Program-made: the position numbers and the translations under genes
Origin: Clostridiales bacterium
Lineage (GTDB): Bacteria > Bacillota > Clostridia > Oscillospirales > UBA644
Reading direction: 5' to 3'
Assembly (NCBI GenBank): GCA_003343705.1
Contig: QAKR01000010.1
Span: forward strand, 1 to 64,000
Length of the DNA: 64,000 bases
In this document: one piece after another, positions 7,931 through 17,628 of the stretch
How positions within the stretch are numbered: the first letter of the stretch is position 1
Layout: every line of letters starts with the position of its first letter
The notes under the pieces: generated by a model
The model's input: the letters and a program-made list of their open reading frames with translations, nothing else
Told to the model about the DNA's origin: nothing
The model's database searches: none

Positions 7931-10747
7931 TCAGTCTAATAATATATAGTCGCTGTCACCTAAGAAGTAATATGGCATATTTGTAAATCGAACTCCGCTT
8001 ACAGAAAATGTTCCTGCCGTACTTAAATCCGAGTATCTGAAGCGAATACTACTAATATCAAGACCTATTGATTTTTCCGGTATTTGAGCACACACTGTTA
8101 TTGTGTCCCCAGGTCGGACCATACCATAAACAGGAGTTATGTCGAAGTCCATTCCGCATATAAGAGAAATTTCCGGTAAATTAATTAACTTATCGCTGTT
8201 ATTTGTAATATCAAATATAATATTAGTATACCCTGAACAAGTTTTTATACCATCTGCAAAAACAGAAACAGGTAATTTCACACCCCGTGAAGATATTTTT
8301 TCAACGTTTATTTGTGCAGCCGGACCGTTATCAGTATTTATTATTTTTATATTATCTAAAGAGTTGAGTGTACTTTGTGTTACCGGGTCAGAAAAATCTA
8401 TAAGATTAACTGCTTTAATATATTGCTGGAATACAATTTCTGAAAATGTCTGTGTGACACCGTTAAGAGATACATCAATATTAACCAACTGTCTACCTGC
8501 TTTATCAAAAGAGATAACATATTTATAAAGTGAGTACTTTTCTCCGCTTTCAACAAGCTCTGCACTATTTTTCTCGACTGAAACAGAAGCGCCTTTTTGA
8601 ACATACAGATAAAGTGTTTGTTCAGGTTTTATTTTATCTTCTATATTCATCACAACAAGAGGAAAAGTATTATTCATATGTTTTGCAATAGAATATTTTA
8701 TTTTTGAAAGATCTTCCCTATTCGCTACAACCTTTTGAACTTCTTTCCCATTCTCATTGACGTTATAAAAATTAAAACAGTTTTGCTCTACTTTTTTATG
8801 AACATCAGCTGAAGTTAAGGGAATTCCAAGTTCTTTTGCATCTTCTACCGCACATTCATATGCTAAATCTCTATATTCAGCTTCAGGAATCGGAGCAAGT
8901 GTTCTTTCATATTTTTCACCGTTTACGAACACATCCATGTTAAAAGGTTCGGAAGTTAGTGCAAATGATTTTGAATATATAGAATATAAGCCTTTATCAA
9001 CCCCGGAAATTATTTGGCCGTCTATCTTAACAACCGATCCACTGGGTGCAAATACACGAATTTCACGCATGTTACTGTTTGTTTCAGTCATTGCCGCTAA
9101 AACTGAAACTATTGCATCATCCGTTGTCATTATATCGTGGGCAAGCCTTGCTCGCGTTTTTTGCATTTCAGAGGAGTTTGTATTAAAATCACCCATAGAG
9201 TTGTAAAGTGCAGAATAATATGTATCCATATATTTATCGACAGTTATTTCTGTGATTGTGTATTTATCAAGTAAAGATTGAACTTTATTTTGCATTAAAA
9301 CAAGATACTCATAATCTTCTTGTCCTGCACGGATATTTTCAAGTCTGATAGATGGAATTGGTGTATTTGTGTTTACAACGCCGTCATTTTCAGTTCCTGC
9401 ATAGAAAAGGTATCCGTCCCCGGCTTTATAGATAGTCATTGCATCGTTCCATATATCACGGGGGTTGTCCCACCCGGTTTCACGTGTCCAATGGTCCATA
9501 ATACCGGAAGCCCAATAAAGTTGACCTGTAACATTCCAATCTTTTTGCATCCATTCAACAAGACGCATGCTCATTAGATCATCGGCTAACGCAAAGGAGG
9601 GATAGGGGTTTGAAGGAATTATACACCCATACCACCAAAATTCATCGCCCATATCTTGCATATCTCTGACGAACCATTCGTTGTGGTTGTCGGTGGACCA
9701 TATACTACACCATAAGTTAACAGTATCAAAGAAGCTTGTCCTTGGGCTGACAGTTAATAATTGACGCACATTAGGATTATATCTTTCAACTGCTTTAAAG
9801 TCAGATGTAATAGTATTATACATTTCTCTTGACGGTTCGTCATATGTATATGTAAATCCGTAAGGTAAAAGGCCTCTTTCATCAAGTACATCTATATATT
9901 TTTGATAATTTGTATTCAGTACACCGTTAGCATCGTGGTTGTTTGTACCCATTGGAATTCTGTAGACATTGATTCTTTCATCTGAAAGATATTTTTCAAC
10001 AAGATCGGCAAACTGTTCCGGGGTTGAGTAAGGCTCTGGTATAGAAGGTGCTATTAGCCTATAGTCCGATAAAAACCAATAGTATTTTTGATACATAGAA
10101 TAATAGTCAGTTGAAGCTGTAGCATTATTCTTAACATATTGTCTCCACGTAGATCCGAACCATAACTCAAAAGAGCTTTGATTTGAAGGAGTTGTAGGAA
10201 TTGCAAAATCCCATATTTCAACTTCTATCGGAATTTCTATAACTCCGTTGTCGTGAGTTACTTTTACAGATCCGTAATACATGCCGGCCGGCTGATCCTT
10301 ATTAGATTTAACTGTCAGCCATATTCCTTGATTTTCACCGGCTTTTATATCAAAAAAACGAGAAGCATCATAACATAATGGAATAAGAGCATCAGCATAC
10401 TTATTTTCACTGCCATTTGTTATATAATGTTCACGATAATAACCATGAAGAGTTAAAATATTATTATTGTTATCTTTTATCTCAGAAACTTCTACAGACG
10501 CATTTTTAATGTCATAATCAAAGTTAAGTATGAACTGCATACCCTCATACTCATTTTTAGCTAATTGCACTTTTAGCGTATCTTTCCCTGTCTGCCGAAC
10601 GCTTTGCGTAAGTGTAAATCTTTCAGAATTTGAAACTATTGTCACATTTTCAATGGGTGCATCGTAAACAACCGAACATGCTGAAATACCGAAAAGAGGG
10701 ATTGCCATTGCCGAAACAATAATAGCTAACGCTATTTTATTTTTCAT
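7931..10747 (-). CDS. GH123/DUF4091-like surface lipoprotein (938 aa)
   Basis: The signal peptide ends in a lipobox (ISAC, Cys ~24), so the protein should be lipid-anchored outside. Domains in order: N-terminal beta-sandwich (~55-185, LAKNEYEGMQF motif); GH123-like barrel (~190-430) with TYDEP near residue 302, the expected Asp-Glu catalytic pair; DUF4091 module (~440-490: GDGYLFYAG, PIPSIRLE, EDYEYL); then three to four beta-rich C-terminal modules. Length and layout match the tandem pair at 49270-55063, so the three are close paralogues. The GGAGGC ribosome site precedes the ATG. It appears monocistronic, with a hairpin downstream. GH123 enzymes are beta-N-acetylgalactosaminidases; activity here is inferred and the substrate is unknown. 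Confidence 0.8.
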   Translation of the reverse strand: MKNKIALAIIVSAMAIPLFGISACSVVYDAPIENVTIVSNSERFTLTQSVRQTGKDTLKVQLAKNEYEGMQFILNFDYDIKNASVEVSEIKDNNNNILTLHGYYREHYITNGSENKYADALIPLCYDASRFFDIKAGENQGIWLTVKSNKDQPAGMYYGSVKVTHDNGVIEIPIEVEIWDFAIPTTPSNQSSFELWFGSTWRQYVKNNATASTDYYSMYQKYYWFLSDYRLIAPSIPEPYSTPEQFADLVEKYLSDERINVYRIPMGTNNHDANGVLNTNYQKYIDVLDERGLLPYGFTYTYDEPSREMYNTITSDFKAVERYNPNVRQLLTVSPRTSFFDTVNLWCSIWSTDNHNEWFVRDMQDMGDEFWWYGCIIPSNPYPSFALADDLMSMRLVEWMQKDWNVTGQLYWASGIMDHWTRETGWDNPRDIWNDAMTIYKAGDGYLFYAGTENDGVVNTNTPIPSIRLENIRAGQEDYEYLVLMQNKVQSLLDKYTITEITVDKYMDTYYSALYNSMGDFNTNSSEMQKTRARLAHDIMTTDDAIVSVLAAMTETNSNMREIRVFAPSGSVVKIDGQIISGVDKGLYSIYSKSFALTSEPFNMDVFVNGEKYERTLAPIPEAEYRDLAYECAVEDAKELGIPLTSADVHKKVEQNCFNFYNVNENGKEVQKVVANREDLSKIKYSIAKHMNNTFPLVVMNIEDKIKPEQTLYLYVQKGASVSVEKNSAELVESGEKYSLYKYVISFDKAGRQLVNIDVSLNGVTQTFSEIVFQQYIKAVNLIDFSDPVTQSTLNSLDNIKIINTDNGPAAQINVEKISSRGVKLPVSVFADGIKTCSGYTNIIFDITNNSDKLINLPEISLICGMDFDITPVYGMVRPGDTITVCAQIPEKSIGLDISSIRFRYSDLSTAGTFSVSGVRFTNMPYYFLGDSDYILLD

Positions 10748-11156
10748 AGTTTTGCCTCCCTAATCAAGTAATAATAAAATATATTTCCCTATATAAAAGT
10801 TGGAATATTCAACCTTAATATCAGAGACATAATAATGTTAGGTTTAAATTCTTTTTATATTTTTTTATTCTAAATAAATTCTATATAATTTATGAATATC
10901 CATTATTTTATTTATAATAAACATCAGTCAATTATTTTATTTTAAAATAACAATTTTTAATTATTTTTAAAATTTAAACCGTTTAAGAATTATCCCTTAC
11001 CTGTTTGTATAACAGCATACAAATTATTATACTTCTATGTAGTACCTACATTAAAACTCTTTATATAAACAATAAACCGGCGAGAACAGAGGGTATAAAG
11101 TTATTAATAACATTAATTCTGATCTCACCGGAAATATTTTATATATGAATAAATTC
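10748..11156. other. 409-nt AT-rich intergenic region
   Basis: Very AT-rich and without a credible ORF. It holds the terminator of the kinase gene near 11077-11131 and, on the minus strand, the leader of the lipoprotein gene starting at 10747. An imperfect palindrome (GTTGGAATATTCAAC, 10799-10813) could be an operator, but no clean -35/-10 pair was found. Confidence 0.5.
11077..11131 (-). terminator. Terminator of the 12248-11157 kinase gene
   Basis: Arms CCGGCGAGAACAGA and TCTGATCTCACCGG pair at 12 of 14 positions across a long loop. On the minus strand they are followed by TTTATTGTTTATA, about 25 nt past the stop codon. Confidence 0.6.
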
Positions 11157-12248
11157 CTATTTATATTTTTCAACTATTGCACGCATATTATCATATTCTT
11201 TTTCCATTGAACGTGAAAGCTCTGCCTGGCAGCGTGAACGGACAAGGTTTTGTCCTTTATAATGAACGCGAAAATATTTATCCCCGCGAATATAGTCTTC
11301 AAGAAAACGTGAGGTTGTTTCAAGAGCCATCATACGTGCACCAAGAGCCATATATTCGACCTCGGTGTCTGTAAAAAATCCATTTGAAGCTCCTATAAAT
11401 CCTTTTGTAAAGGCTTCATATTTTGACATATCTATATAAACTTTAGAAAGATTTTTTTCATCTTCTACTGTAGAACAAGCGGCAAAACGTATTGCATCAC
11501 CAAAGTCAAAAGCCGCCAGTCCGGGCATAACAGTGTCCAGGTCTATAACGCAAAGAGCTTTTCCCGTCTTATCATCTATCAAAATATTATTATATTTTGT
11601 ATCATTATGTGTAACACGCAAACATATCTTCCCGTCAGCTAAAAGCTTATTGAATGTTTTTGCAAGTTCAAAATTACTTCTAAGGTACTCTATATCATCT
11701 TTAACTTCGCAAACTCTTCCGAAAGGATCTTCCTCAACGGCTTCAAAAAGGTCGTTAAAACGTTTTTCTGTATTATGAAAGTTGGGAATTGTTTCATAAA
11801 GCGTATCCATTGGAAAATCAGCCAATCGCTTCTGAAAAATTCCAAATGCTTCTCCTGCATTTTGCAAAACTTCGTTATCGTTTGCCACATCATAAGTTCT
11901 TGCACCATCTATAAAGTTATAAACACGCCAAACACGGTCATTTGGCATAACCGCAAATCGTTCATCATTTTTTGCCCTTAAAAAATGTAAGACTTCGCGA
12001 TAAGGATCTCCGCCTTCTTCTCGAACTTTATCTCGAATGTGCTTTGTTACCTTGCCTATATTATCCATCATCTTTTTAGGGTTTTTAAAAACATATGTAT
12101 TTATTTCTTGGAATGTATAACCCTTTTCTGTCCCATCTTCTTCTTTGTAAAGAACAAAATGTGTCTGGTTTATATGCCCAGTGTCAATCTGAACCGTTTT
12201 AATGATTTCGCCTTTAATGCCAAAGGCTGTTCCTACCTGTTTTAACAT
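11157..12248 (-). CDS. APH-fold sugar kinase, N-acetylhexosamine 1-kinase-like
   Basis: 363 aa with the aminoglycoside-phosphotransferase/choline-kinase fold. The catalytic loop is visible as THNDTKYNNILID (Brenner-type HxDxxxxN, about residues 211-223), followed by the metal-binding IDLDTVMPG. The N-terminus (TGHINQTHFV) resembles NahK, which phosphorylates GlcNAc/GalNAc at C1 in the lacto-N-biose/galacto-N-biose pathway of bifidobacteria. A cytoplasmic NahK-like enzyme near several GH123-like lipoproteins fits use of N-acetylhexosamines. Many clostridial proteins of this group are annotated only as phosphotransferases, so the substrate is uncertain. Hairpins flank the gene. Confidence 0.65.
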   Translation of the reverse strand: MLKQVGTAFGIKGEIIKTVQIDTGHINQTHFVLYKEEDGTEKGYTFQEINTYVFKNPKKMMDNIGKVTKHIRDKVREEGGDPYREVLHFLRAKNDERFAVMPNDRVWRVYNFIDGARTYDVANDNEVLQNAGEAFGIFQKRLADFPMDTLYETIPNFHNTEKRFNDLFEAVEEDPFGRVCEVKDDIEYLRSNFELAKTFNKLLADGKICLRVTHNDTKYNNILIDDKTGKALCVIDLDTVMPGLAAFDFGDAIRFAACSTVEDEKNLSKVYIDMSKYEAFTKGFIGASNGFFTDTEVEYMALGARMMALETTSRFLEDYIRGDKYFRVHYKGQNLVRSRCQAELSRSMEKEYDNMRAIVEKYK

Positions 12249-12280
12249 CGGGATATCCTCCTAAAAAATATCTCTCGCAC

Positions 12281-12308
12281 TTGCGGCGGCGTAATAATAC
12301 CGCCGCAA
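12281..12308 (-). terminator. GC-rich hairpin between the 51-aa gene and the kinase
   Basis: Perfect 9-bp arms (TTGCGGCGG and CCGCCGCAA) with a 10-nt loop lie just downstream of the small gene ending at 12322. A T6 run (read on the minus strand) follows within about 15 nt, directly before the kinase ribosome site. It could be a terminator or an attenuator for the kinase. Confidence 0.5.
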
Positions 12309-12321
12309 TGCGTTAAAAATT

Positions 12322-12477
12322 TCAAAGATCATCTGCATCTTGAACCGGCTGATCTCCGTCACTTGGTGTTCCGGTCCAACTACCTAATACATCCGTATTG
12401 CTGGTTTCCTGAAGTGTTTGTGCAATATCTCTTACTTTCATACTATTCATTTGCTTTTTCTTTTGCCTTTTATTCAT
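12322..12477 (-). CDS. 51-aa small protein, basic N-terminus and acidic C-terminus
   Basis: ATG at 12477 with an AGGTGAT ribosome site five bases upstream and TGA at 12322-12324. The N-terminal third is very basic (MNKRQKKKQ). The C-terminal part holds a proline/glycine-rich acidic stretch (DVLGSWTGTP, then PVQDADDL). No membrane segment or cysteine. I recall a similar GS(Y/W)TG.P...QDADDL tail in short clostridial hypothetical proteins, but cannot verify this. It sits between the unknown lipoprotein gene (12504) and the kinase, on the same strand, with a hairpin after it. Function unknown; length, ribosome site and composition support a real gene. Confidence 0.65.
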   Translation of the reverse strand: MNKRQKKKQMNSMKVRDIAQTLQETSNTDVLGSWTGTPSDGDQPVQDADDL

Positions 12478-12503
12478 AAAATCACCTCGGTATTATTATC
12501 CGA

Positions 12504-13421
12504 TTATTTTGTCGAATATATACCGAAACCAGTTGACTGAATTTCACATTCACCTGTACCGGGAGTTTCCCAACCGGTTGTTATTGAACCCAAAAACATA
12601 TCTTCGTATGTGGAATTAGTTAAAAAGCCTTTTTTCTGAGCTCTTTCAAAAGCTTTCTTTATATTTGGCAAGAAATCTTTATTAATATAATAATCTCCGC
12701 CATTGATTTTAAAAGGTTGCTTAAAGAATTCTCTGTTTGAAAGAGAATAAATATAATTCCCGTTAACCATAGCAAAATCCTGAGCCTCGTAATAAGGAGT
12801 ATAGTCTTGAGGATATCGACTGTCGTATATCTGAAGCCCAAAGTGAAAAAGCTTTCCAAAATCTTGTGAATCTCGATTTAAGTTTTGAATATTTAAGAAA
12901 ATTAAATATTGTGAAACGCCAGATAATACTTCGGATTTATTAAGCTCAAATTTACCTTTGAACTCAAGTGTGGACATTGATGACAGACGATATTTTTCAA
13001 GTAAATTTTTATCTGTGTCTACATATTCACAACCAAGATCCTGGCTTATTAAAAGATGAGGCCAATTTCCTCCGCTATACTCATCTACTTTTATAGCTGA
13101 AGTAACCGTTCCGTCTGTTGTATCAACCGTTATGCTTTTTGTTTGATCAAATATTTTATAAACGCCATTGCCCAGATCTTCTTTTGTTCCTTCAAGAATG
13201 TTGTGTCCCGACCACCATTGTCCTATCTGCCAGCGAGGATCTCCTGTTGCAGCTCCATATGTATATGTGCCTATCGAGTTGGTATTTGTGTTAGAAAGAT
13301 CAAAAACCTCAAAGCCGTTTTTGAAATTCACATCATCAAGCAGTACTTTTTTATGTGTAACAGTGCACGACGATAAAACAAACATAGAGCAAACTGTTAC
13401 TATTAATAAAAAACGTTTCAC
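12504..13421 (-). CDS. Lipoprotein of unknown function, beta-rich
   Basis: 305 aa; starts at GTG 13421, overlapping the TGA of the cinA-type gene by four bases (GTGA). The signal peptide ends in a lipobox (LSSC, Cys ~19). The remainder is rich in aromatic residues, Gly, Asp and Asn (WQIGQWWSGHN, GTYTYG, YDSRYPQDYTPYYE), as seen in extracellular beta-sandwich and carbohydrate-binding proteins, but I do not recognise a family. Translational coupling to cinA/thiI is probably positional. The lipid anchor and composition suggest a surface sugar-binding or lectin-like role; this is inference. Confidence 0.65.
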   Translation of the reverse strand: MKRFLLIVTVCSMFVLSSCTVTHKKVLLDDVNFKNGFEVFDLSNTNTNSIGTYTYGAATGDPRWQIGQWWSGHNILEGTKEDLGNGVYKIFDQTKSITVDTTDGTVTSAIKVDEYSGGNWPHLLISQDLGCEYVDTDKNLLEKYRLSSMSTLEFKGKFELNKSEVLSGVSQYLIFLNIQNLNRDSQDFGKLFHFGLQIYDSRYPQDYTPYYEAQDFAMVNGNYIYSLSNREFFKQPFKINGGDYYINKDFLPNIKKAFERAQKKGFLTNSTYEDMFLGSITTGWETPGTGECEIQSTGFGIYSTK

Positions 13422-13888
13422 AATAACTCCTTTAGCTTCTCCAGAACAGCTGTAACTGTTTGGGAGCGCACCTCGTCACGGGCTCCTGAAAGCAGCAATT
13501 TTTCGCATATATGAATGTTTTTTTGTCGGATATAAATTGAGTAGTAAACAAGTCCGACAGGCTTTTCCTTTGTTCCGCCTCCGGGGCCGGCGATACCGGT
13601 TATTCCGACTCCAACTTCAGCGTCGGAATATTCACAAATACCTTTTGAAAGAGCGTAAGCGGTTTCTTCACTGACTGCGCCATACATATTAAGAACTTCT
13701 TTAGGAACCCCTAAAAGTTTGTTTTTAAATTTGTTTGAATAAACAACAGCTCCGAATTCAAAAACGTCAGAAGAACCGGGGGCATCAGTTATTGTCTTTG
13801 CCAAAAGACCGCCTGTACAGCTTTCCGCTGTAGAAATTTTCCAACCCAACTTTTTAAGATCGTCTATAAGTCTCATTAATAAATCCAT
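13418..13888 (-). CDS. pncC: CinA C-terminal domain protein, nicotinamide-nucleotide amidase
   Basis: 156 aa, matching the stand-alone CinA C-terminal amidase (PncC). The family signature is clear: STAESCTGGLLA (~19-30), then SGISGPGG-type GVGITGIAGPGGGTKEKPVG (~98-117). PncC deamidates nicotinamide mononucleotide to nicotinic acid mononucleotide in NAD recycling. The start overlaps the end of thiI by 13 nt; an internal ATG four codons later (13876) is a possible alternative. It forms one operon with thiI upstream and the unknown lipoprotein downstream. Confidence 0.88.
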   Translation of the reverse strand: MDLLMRLIDDLKKLGWKISTAESCTGGLLAKTITDAPGSSDVFEFGAVVYSNKFKNKLLGVPKEVLNMYGAVSEETAYALSKGICEYSDAEVGVGITGIAGPGGGTKEKPVGLVYYSIYIRQKNIHICEKLLLSGARDEVRSQTVTAVLEKLKELL

Positions 13889-15039
13889 TCCGTTTTATCA
13901 ATTTCTATATTTTCTAAAAGTGATTGTATATTAAGTTTTGTCTCTTCTCTTTTTATTTCTTCCAACCGTGGTTTTGTCTTAGGATGCTTAGGTGTAAATA
14001 CCGTACAACAATCTTCAAAAGGAAGAGTTGAAGTTTCAAAAGTTCCTATATTATATGCGTAATCAACTATATCCTGCTTATCTAAGCCTATCAACGGCCG
14101 AAAAACAGGCATCGCTGAAACATCATCTGTACAAACAATAGCTTCAAGTGTTTGTGATGCAACCTGCCCAAGGCTTTCTCCTGTTATAATTGCACCTGCA
14201 CCGATTTTATCTGCAAGCGTACATGCTATACGCAGCATAAATCTTCGCATAATAATTGTAAAAAAATCTTCACGGCATTTATTTTTTATTTGTTCCTGTA
14301 TCTCTGTAAAATGAACAGTGTACAATATTGTTTTTCCGGTATAACGGCTCATGAGCTTTGTAAGTGTTTGAACTTTTTGCAATGCCCTTTGGCTTGTATA
14401 TGGAGGGCTTTCAAAATGTATTGCTGAAATTTTCATTCCGCGTCGTGCCATCAAATACCCTGCAACAGGGCTATCAAGCCCACCGGAAAGCATTAATAAG
14501 CCTTTCCCTCCACTCCCGCAAGGCAAACCTCCGGCCCCTTTTTGAGGGGTTTTATGAACATAAATTCCGCCTTCACGAACCTCGGCATAAACACTCAATT
14601 CAGGTTGATGTAAATCAACTGAAAGATTTTTGTTTTGTTCAAGTAAATATGCACCAAGTTCCGCACCTATTTCAGGTGAAGTTTTAGGATACGTTTTAAT
14701 AGCTCTTTTGCCTATAACTTTAAACGTTTTTGCTTTTGCAAGGTCATCTGCCAAATACTCTTGTGTAATCTTTTTAACTTCTTCAAAGTCAGGGGGACAA
14801 ACAGCAGCTTTTGTAAGTGCAACAACTCCAAAAACACGAGAAAGCCTGTCCAGCGCCTCATCTGCATCAAACTCGCCATCAAAAGAAACGTAGATAGTAG
14901 ACTGGGCAGAAAACACATGGCTTTGTCCCATACTTTCAACAGCCGCTTTTGCGGATTGTATAATAATATCTTCCAGCTTGCGGCGGTTTAATCCTTTTAA
15001 AACTACTTCACCAAGCTTAAGTAAAATTACTTGTTTCAA
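13876..15039 (-). CDS. thiI: tRNA 4-thiouridine synthase / tRNA sulfurtransferase
   Basis: 387 aa, the length of ThiI forms that lack a C-terminal rhodanese domain. Residues ~1-165 contain the ferredoxin-like and THUMP domains (KLGEVVLKGLNRR); the PP-loop ATP-binding motif is LMLSGGLDSPVAGYL (~182-196), followed by the ThiI signature HFESPPYTS. ThiI adenylates U8 of tRNA and inserts sulfur delivered by a cysteine desulfurase; one is encoded at 18420-19520. Without rhodanese the sulfur may come directly from a NifZ/IscS-type partner. Operon with cinA downstream and the HD-domain gene 20 nt upstream. Confidence 0.92.
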   Translation of the reverse strand: MKQVILLKLGEVVLKGLNRRKLEDIIIQSAKAAVESMGQSHVFSAQSTIYVSFDGEFDADEALDRLSRVFGVVALTKAAVCPPDFEEVKKITQEYLADDLAKAKTFKVIGKRAIKTYPKTSPEIGAELGAYLLEQNKNLSVDLHQPELSVYAEVREGGIYVHKTPQKGAGGLPCGSGGKGLLMLSGGLDSPVAGYLMARRGMKISAIHFESPPYTSQRALQKVQTLTKLMSRYTGKTILYTVHFTEIQEQIKNKCREDFFTIIMRRFMLRIACTLADKIGAGAIITGESLGQVASQTLEAIVCTDDVSAMPVFRPLIGLDKQDIVDYAYNIGTFETSTLPFEDCCTVFTPKHPKTKPRLEEIKREETKLNIQSLLENIEIDKTEWIY

Positions 15040-15059
15040 AATATTCCTCCGAGAAAAAC

Positions 15060-15635
15060 TTATACTGTGCCAAAAACTTTATCTATAAGTTCAATATATT
15101 CATTGTAAGCGGTAGTTGCTGAAAACTCACAAAGATTATCAGCTATAGATGAATAATACCATGCATGTTCATTTTTATCTTTTTGGTTAAAACTTTCCCA
15201 TAGATTGTCACCTATTTGTAAAAACTCATTGTAGATAGACCTTATATTGGAAAGTTTATCTGCCAGTATAATTATTTTTTCATCATATTGGGCATTTGTT
15301 TTTAAATACGCTATTGTTTTCTGCTTGCGTAACTTCCATGTTTCAGATGCAGATTTATCACGCATTTTGTCTTCGCTATCAGCACATACAAGTCTTGTTA
15401 TTTTTTCACCGAATTCAATTTTTAATTGCTCTTCGGTAATCGACGTGTCTTCAATAATATCATGAAGTGCGGCGGCAGCAATTATTTCACAATCTGAAGT
15501 CAGCCGAGATACAATTGCTACGCATTCGGCAGGATGTATTATATAAGGAATATCAGATCCTTTTCTTTTCATACCGTTATGAGCGTTTGAAGCGAAAACT
15601 ACAGCTCTTTCAACTAATTCCATTGAAATCCTCAT
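15060..15635 (-). CDS. HD-domain hydrolase, MESH1/SpoT-hydrolase-like
   Basis: 191 aa, a single HD domain. Metal-binding residues are visible: AHNGMKRKG with YIIHPAE (first His and HP motif, ~18-35) and AALHDIIEDT (HD pair, ~56-65), then a later Asp in ILADKLSN (~124). This arrangement is that of the (p)ppGpp hydrolase half of SpoT and of small alarmone hydrolases/MESH1. There is no synthetase domain. It may hydrolyse (p)ppGpp or another phosphorylated nucleotide. It sits between metG and thiI on the same strand. Confidence 0.75.
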   Translation of the reverse strand: MRISMELVERAVVFASNAHNGMKRKGSDIPYIIHPAECVAIVSRLTSDCEIIAAAALHDIIEDTSITEEQLKIEFGEKITRLVCADSEDKMRDKSASETWKLRKQKTIAYLKTNAQYDEKIIILADKLSNIRSIYNEFLQIGDNLWESFNQKDKNEHAWYYSSIADNLCEFSATTAYNEYIELIDKVFGTV

Positions 15636-15705
15636 TTACGACGTGTTTATATTTTATATTCCTTATATAACTACAGCTTTTTTTCGATAATTTAATTTTT
15701 ATGAT

Positions 15706-17628
15706 TTATCTAACTCGTTCGCCAAGGGGTGTATCTTTGTCAAGAAATACAACTCTAACAGTCTCTTCGCCGCTGGCTATAATCATTCCGTTGCTTTCAA
15801 CTCCTCTGAGTTTTACTGGCTTTAGGTTTGCAACGACTATTATTTTTTTACCTATAAGATCTTCAGGTTTGTAAAATTTAGCAATACCTGAAACCACCTG
15901 GCGTTTTTCGTAACCGAGATCAAGCTGAAGTTTAAGCAATTTATCGCTCTTAGGTACAGATTCGCACTCATAAACAAGAGCTGTACGAAGTTCAACATTC
16001 ATAAATTCCTCAATACCGATCTGCGCTATACCTTCCGGTTTTTGAGGTTTCTTTTTTGATTCTGCCAAAGCGATCATTTCTTTTAGCTTAACATCTTCAT
16101 CAATTCTGCCGAAAAGAATTTCAGCCTTTCCTATATGGGTGCCGGATTTAAGCCCTCCGAATTCTTTTATACTATCAAAATCGGACTGTTCAGTACCCAG
16201 CTGTGAAAAGATTCTTTCACATGTTTTTGGCATAAAAGGCATAAGCATTACAGCACCTGTACGTATTGTCTCTAAAAGAATATAGATAACAGTTGCAAGA
16301 TCACCTTTACGGTTTTCATCTTTTGCAAGAGTCCATGGTGTGGTTTCATCAATATATTTATTTGCACGACGCAACATTGCAAACACAATATCTGAAGCAT
16401 CTGCTATATGATATGTGTCCATTCGTTCTGTATATTTTTCAATGCTCAAAGCTACTGTTTTTTTAATATCTTCATCAAATTCCGTTTTACCCACAGGATC
16501 AGGAATTATACCGTCGAAATATTTCTCAGTCATTGCCATAGTACGGCTAACAAGGTTACCCAGGTTATTTGCAAGATCGCTGTTATAACGGCTGATAACG
16601 CTTTCATATGTTATACTTCCGTCCGAACCATAAGGCATTTCTGAAAGAACATAATGTCGTGTTGCATCAACACCGAACTCGTTCACAAGCTCGTCCGGAT
16701 AAATAACATTGCCTTTTGATTTAGACATTTTATCTTCTCCGAATAAAAGCCATGGATGACCAAAAACCATTTTAGGAAGAGGCAGATCAAGTGACATTAA
16801 AAATATAGGCCAATATATAGTATGAAAACGCAAAATATCTTTACCGATTATATGAACGTCAGCAGGCCAGTATTTTGCATAATCTTCACCTTGTTTATCC
16901 ACATCATAGCCAAGACCGGTAATGTAGTTTGAAAGAGCGTCAAGCCAGACATAAACAACATGTTTTGGGTCAAATTCAACAGGGATTCCCCATTTAAACG
17001 ACGTTCTTGAGACGCAAAGATCTTGTAAACCTGGTTTAAGGAAGTTGTTAACCATTTCCTTTTTACGGCTTTCGGGCGTAATGAAATCAGGATTTTCCTC
17101 AATGTATTTCATTAATCGGTCCTGATATTTACTCATTTTAAAGAAATATGCTTCTTCTTTTGCTTTTTTAACTTCGCTTCCGCAATCGGGGCATTTTCCG
17201 TCTACAAGCTGTGTCTCAGTAAAAAAGCTTTCACATGGGACACAGTAGTGTCCTTCATATTCGCCCTTATATATATCGCCTTTTTCATACATTCTTTTAA
17301 ACATGTTTGCAACGGCTTTTTCGTGATAATCGTCGGTAGTTCTTATAAACTTATCATAACTTGTACCAACCATATCCCAGATTTCTTTAATCTGGCCTGC
17401 AACTTTATCAACGTATTCTTTGGGCGTTAAGCCTTCTTTTTTAGCATAATCTTCAATTTTCTGGCCGTGCTCATCTGTACCGGTCATAAAGAATACATCA
17501 AAACCGCGAAGTCTTTTATAACGTGCGATAGCGTCCGCCATAATAGCCTCATAAGTATTACCGATATGAGGTTTTTGTGAGGCATACATAATAGCCGTTG
17601 TAATGTAGAATGTGTTCTTGTCGCTCAT
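15706..17628 (-). CDS. metG: Methionyl-tRNA synthetase with C-terminal tRNA-binding domain
   Basis: 640 aa class I synthetase. The HIGH motif is PHIGN (~20-24) and KMSKS is DKMSKSKGN (~296-304). A zinc knuckle is present (CVPCESFF, then CPDCGSE, ~127-147). The anticodon-binding helices follow, and residues ~535-640 form an EMAPII/ARC1-like tRNA-binding domain (LKLQLDLGYEKRQVVSGI). It charges tRNA-Met. The 157-nt leader (17629-17785) contains a GCAGTGT/CACACTGC hairpin, but no recognisable T-box or S-box. It is followed 70 nt later by the HD-domain gene. Confidence 0.96.
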   Translation of the reverse strand: MSDKNTFYITTAIMYASQKPHIGNTYEAIMADAIARYKRLRGFDVFFMTGTDEHGQKIEDYAKKEGLTPKEYVDKVAGQIKEIWDMVGTSYDKFIRTTDDYHEKAVANMFKRMYEKGDIYKGEYEGHYCVPCESFFTETQLVDGKCPDCGSEVKKAKEEAYFFKMSKYQDRLMKYIEENPDFITPESRKKEMVNNFLKPGLQDLCVSRTSFKWGIPVEFDPKHVVYVWLDALSNYITGLGYDVDKQGEDYAKYWPADVHIIGKDILRFHTIYWPIFLMSLDLPLPKMVFGHPWLLFGEDKMSKSKGNVIYPDELVNEFGVDATRHYVLSEMPYGSDGSITYESVISRYNSDLANNLGNLVSRTMAMTEKYFDGIIPDPVGKTEFDEDIKKTVALSIEKYTERMDTYHIADASDIVFAMLRRANKYIDETTPWTLAKDENRKGDLATVIYILLETIRTGAVMLMPFMPKTCERIFSQLGTEQSDFDSIKEFGGLKSGTHIGKAEILFGRIDEDVKLKEMIALAESKKKPQKPEGIAQIGIEEFMNVELRTALVYECESVPKSDKLLKLQLDLGYEKRQVVSGIAKFYKPEDLIGKKIIVVANLKPVKLRGVESNGMIIASGEETVRVVFLDKDTPLGERVR

